From NCBI GenBank assembly GCA_016200365.1, contig JACQEW010000205.1, forward strand, positions 1-5,828: DNA of 5,828 nt, in the 5' to 3' direction. Position 1 is the stretch's first letter. Each line of letters opens with the position of its first letter. The translations under genes were made by a program, and so were the position numbers. Below the pieces are notes generated by a model that searched no databases, was not told the origin of the DNA, and saw only the letters and a program-made list of their open reading frames with translations. Positions 4,765 through 5,828 of the stretch are shown here, piece after piece. The stretch comes from Nitrospinota bacterium (GTDB lineage Bacteria > Nitrospinota > Nitrospinia > UBA9942).

Positions 4765-5828
4765 ATGAAACCAGGAATTTTAAGTCCATATTGTGAGAAA
4801 GATATATCAGCCTGCGGATTGACAGGAATCATCAGCAGGAAGGGCAGGAAGATAAAGGGTGATGTAATCATCAAATCCATAAGCTGCATGGATGAGAGGG
4901 GGAACGGGCTCGGCGGCGGGTTTGCAGCCTACGGCATATACCCCGACTACAAAAATCACTATGCACTTCATATAATGTATAGCGATAAGAAGGGCATTCC
5001 GGCTACAGAAGAGTATTTAAGGGAAACAGTAAAGGTTGAGCATCAGGAAATAATACCGACAAGGAGGGTCAAGACAATAACCAATCCTCCATACTTTGTG
5101 CGATATTTTGTAACCCCCCATGAAGATGTGCATGAGCATCTGTCCCATGAATCGGCGGAATTGAGGGAGGATAACTATATAGTAAAAATAGTCATGCACA
5201 TAAACTCGGAGATACCCGGCGCCTTTGTGGTTTCAAGCGGCAAGAATATGGGCGCTTTTAAGGGTGTTGGTTTTGCTTATGAGATTGCAGACTTCTTTAT
5301 GCTGGAGAATTACGAAGGCTATATATGGACGGCGCACAACAGGTTTCCGACAAACACACCGGGATGGTGGGGCGGCGCTCATCCCTTTACGCTGTTAGAT
5401 TGGTCTATCGTTCATAACGGCGAAATATCGTCTTACGGAATCAATAAGAGATACCTTGAAATGTTCGGCTATAAATGCACGCTCCTTACCGATACTGAGG
5501 TTGTTACTTACATGCTTGACCTCTTAATCAGGAGGCACAAACTCCCTTTAAGGCTCGCCTGTTCAGCACTTGCATCTCCGTTCTGGAAGGATATTGACAG
5601 GATGGACGAGGAAGGAAAAAAATTAATGACAGCACTGAGGATGGTATACGGAAGCGCACTTTTGAACGGTCCCTTTGCCATACTTTTTGCACACAGCAAA
5701 GGACTGGTAGGTTTAAGCGATAGGGTGAAACTTAGACCTCTCGTGATGGGGGAAAAGGATGATATGGTTTATATGGCAAGCGAGGAATCTGCCATAACCG
5801 AGATTTGCCCGAATCCTGATAAGATATA
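4765..5828 (+). CDS. Class II glutamine amidotransferase subunit of glutamate synthase (3' end outside window)
   Basis: The first 354 residues are visible and the frame is open at the window edge; from memory this family is about 370 residues, so little is missing. It is an Ntn-type glutaminase that releases ammonia from glutamine for the synthase core. Motifs include Cys17-Gly-Leu-Thr-Gly (nucleophile region), RGNGLGGGFAAYGIYP (about 46-61), HNRFPTN (191-197), then WWGGAHPF, HNGEI (217-221) and TDTE (242-245). The predicted nucleophile is Cys17, not residue 2, and no alternative start codon lies directly before it, so a 16-residue propeptide is implied, as in large glutamate synthase subunits. 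The ATG at 4765 has no ribosome binding site. A GXGXG-domain subunit is expected as the next gene. Confidence 0.88.
   Translation, partial: MKPGILSPYCEKDISACGLTGIISRKGRKIKGDVIIKSISCMDERGNGLGGGFAAYGIYPDYKNHYALHIMYSDKKGIPATEEYLRETVKVEHQEIIPTRRVKTITNPPYFVRYFVTPHEDVHEHLSHESAELREDNYIVKIVMHINSEIPGAFVVSSGKNMGAFKGVGFAYEIADFFMLENYEGYIWTAHNRFPTNTPGWWGGAHPFTLLDWSIVHNGEISSYGINKRYLEMFGYKCTLLTDTEVVTYMLDLLIRRHKLPLRLACSALASPFWKDIDRMDEEGKKLMTALRMVYGSALLNGPFAILFAHSKGLVGLSDRVKLRPLVMGEKDDMVYMASEESAITEICPNPDKI

Noticed and set aside
5508..5699. 63-codon minus-strand frame inside the amidotransferase gene
   Set aside because: The plus strand encodes a continuous amidotransferase through this stretch; the antisense frame is a shadow.

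Overview
The window looks like a chromosomal segment of an anaerobic or microaerophilic Gram-negative bacterium. A Nitrospirota or Desulfobacterota-type lineage is my guess from gene style only; no marker gene is present. The centre is an operon for a split, archaeal-type glutamate synthase with its own electron-transfer proteins. Left of it, on the opposite strand, lies a yceI gene for a secreted lipid-binding-type protein. At the extreme left edge is the start of another minus-strand gene whose first 14 residues resemble an IS110-type transposase.

Layout: 1-44 (-) start of a possible IS110-like transposase; 155-742 (-) yceI with a good sigma70 promoter at 863-891; 743-1061 divergent regulatory region with a 12-bp inverted repeat (945-983) and a strong sigma54 (-24/-12) promoter match (1029-1044); then on the + strand: FMN/Fe-S glutamate synthase core (1062-2585), polyferredoxin with four cysteine motifs (2721-3206), FAD/NAD(P) oxidoreductase (3341-4636), and class II glutamine amidotransferase (4765 to the right edge, cut). 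A GXGXG-domain subunit is expected next, outside the window.

How the genes should work together: the amidotransferase releases ammonia from glutamine; the flavin/3Fe-4S core joins it to 2-oxoglutarate; the FAD protein and polyferredoxin carry electrons from NAD(P)H or ferredoxin to the core. A sigma54 promoter would fit nitrogen control.

The most unusual signal is a family of three ~110-bp imperfect palindromes, one in each of the three gaps between the operon genes (2589-2700, 3210-3319, 4638-4748), all in the same orientation. Each starts 1-3 nt after a stop codon and ends 16-21 nt before the next ATG. Their arms differ between copies, yet each left arm still matches its own right arm, with paired substitutions and paired one-base deletions. 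None of the downstream genes has a visible Shine-Dalgarno site, although yceI and the left-edge gene have perfect ones. In addition, two of the operon genes carry repeat DNA inside their reading frames: a four-unit heptamer in the polyferredoxin gene and a C/G-rich palindrome in the FAD gene.
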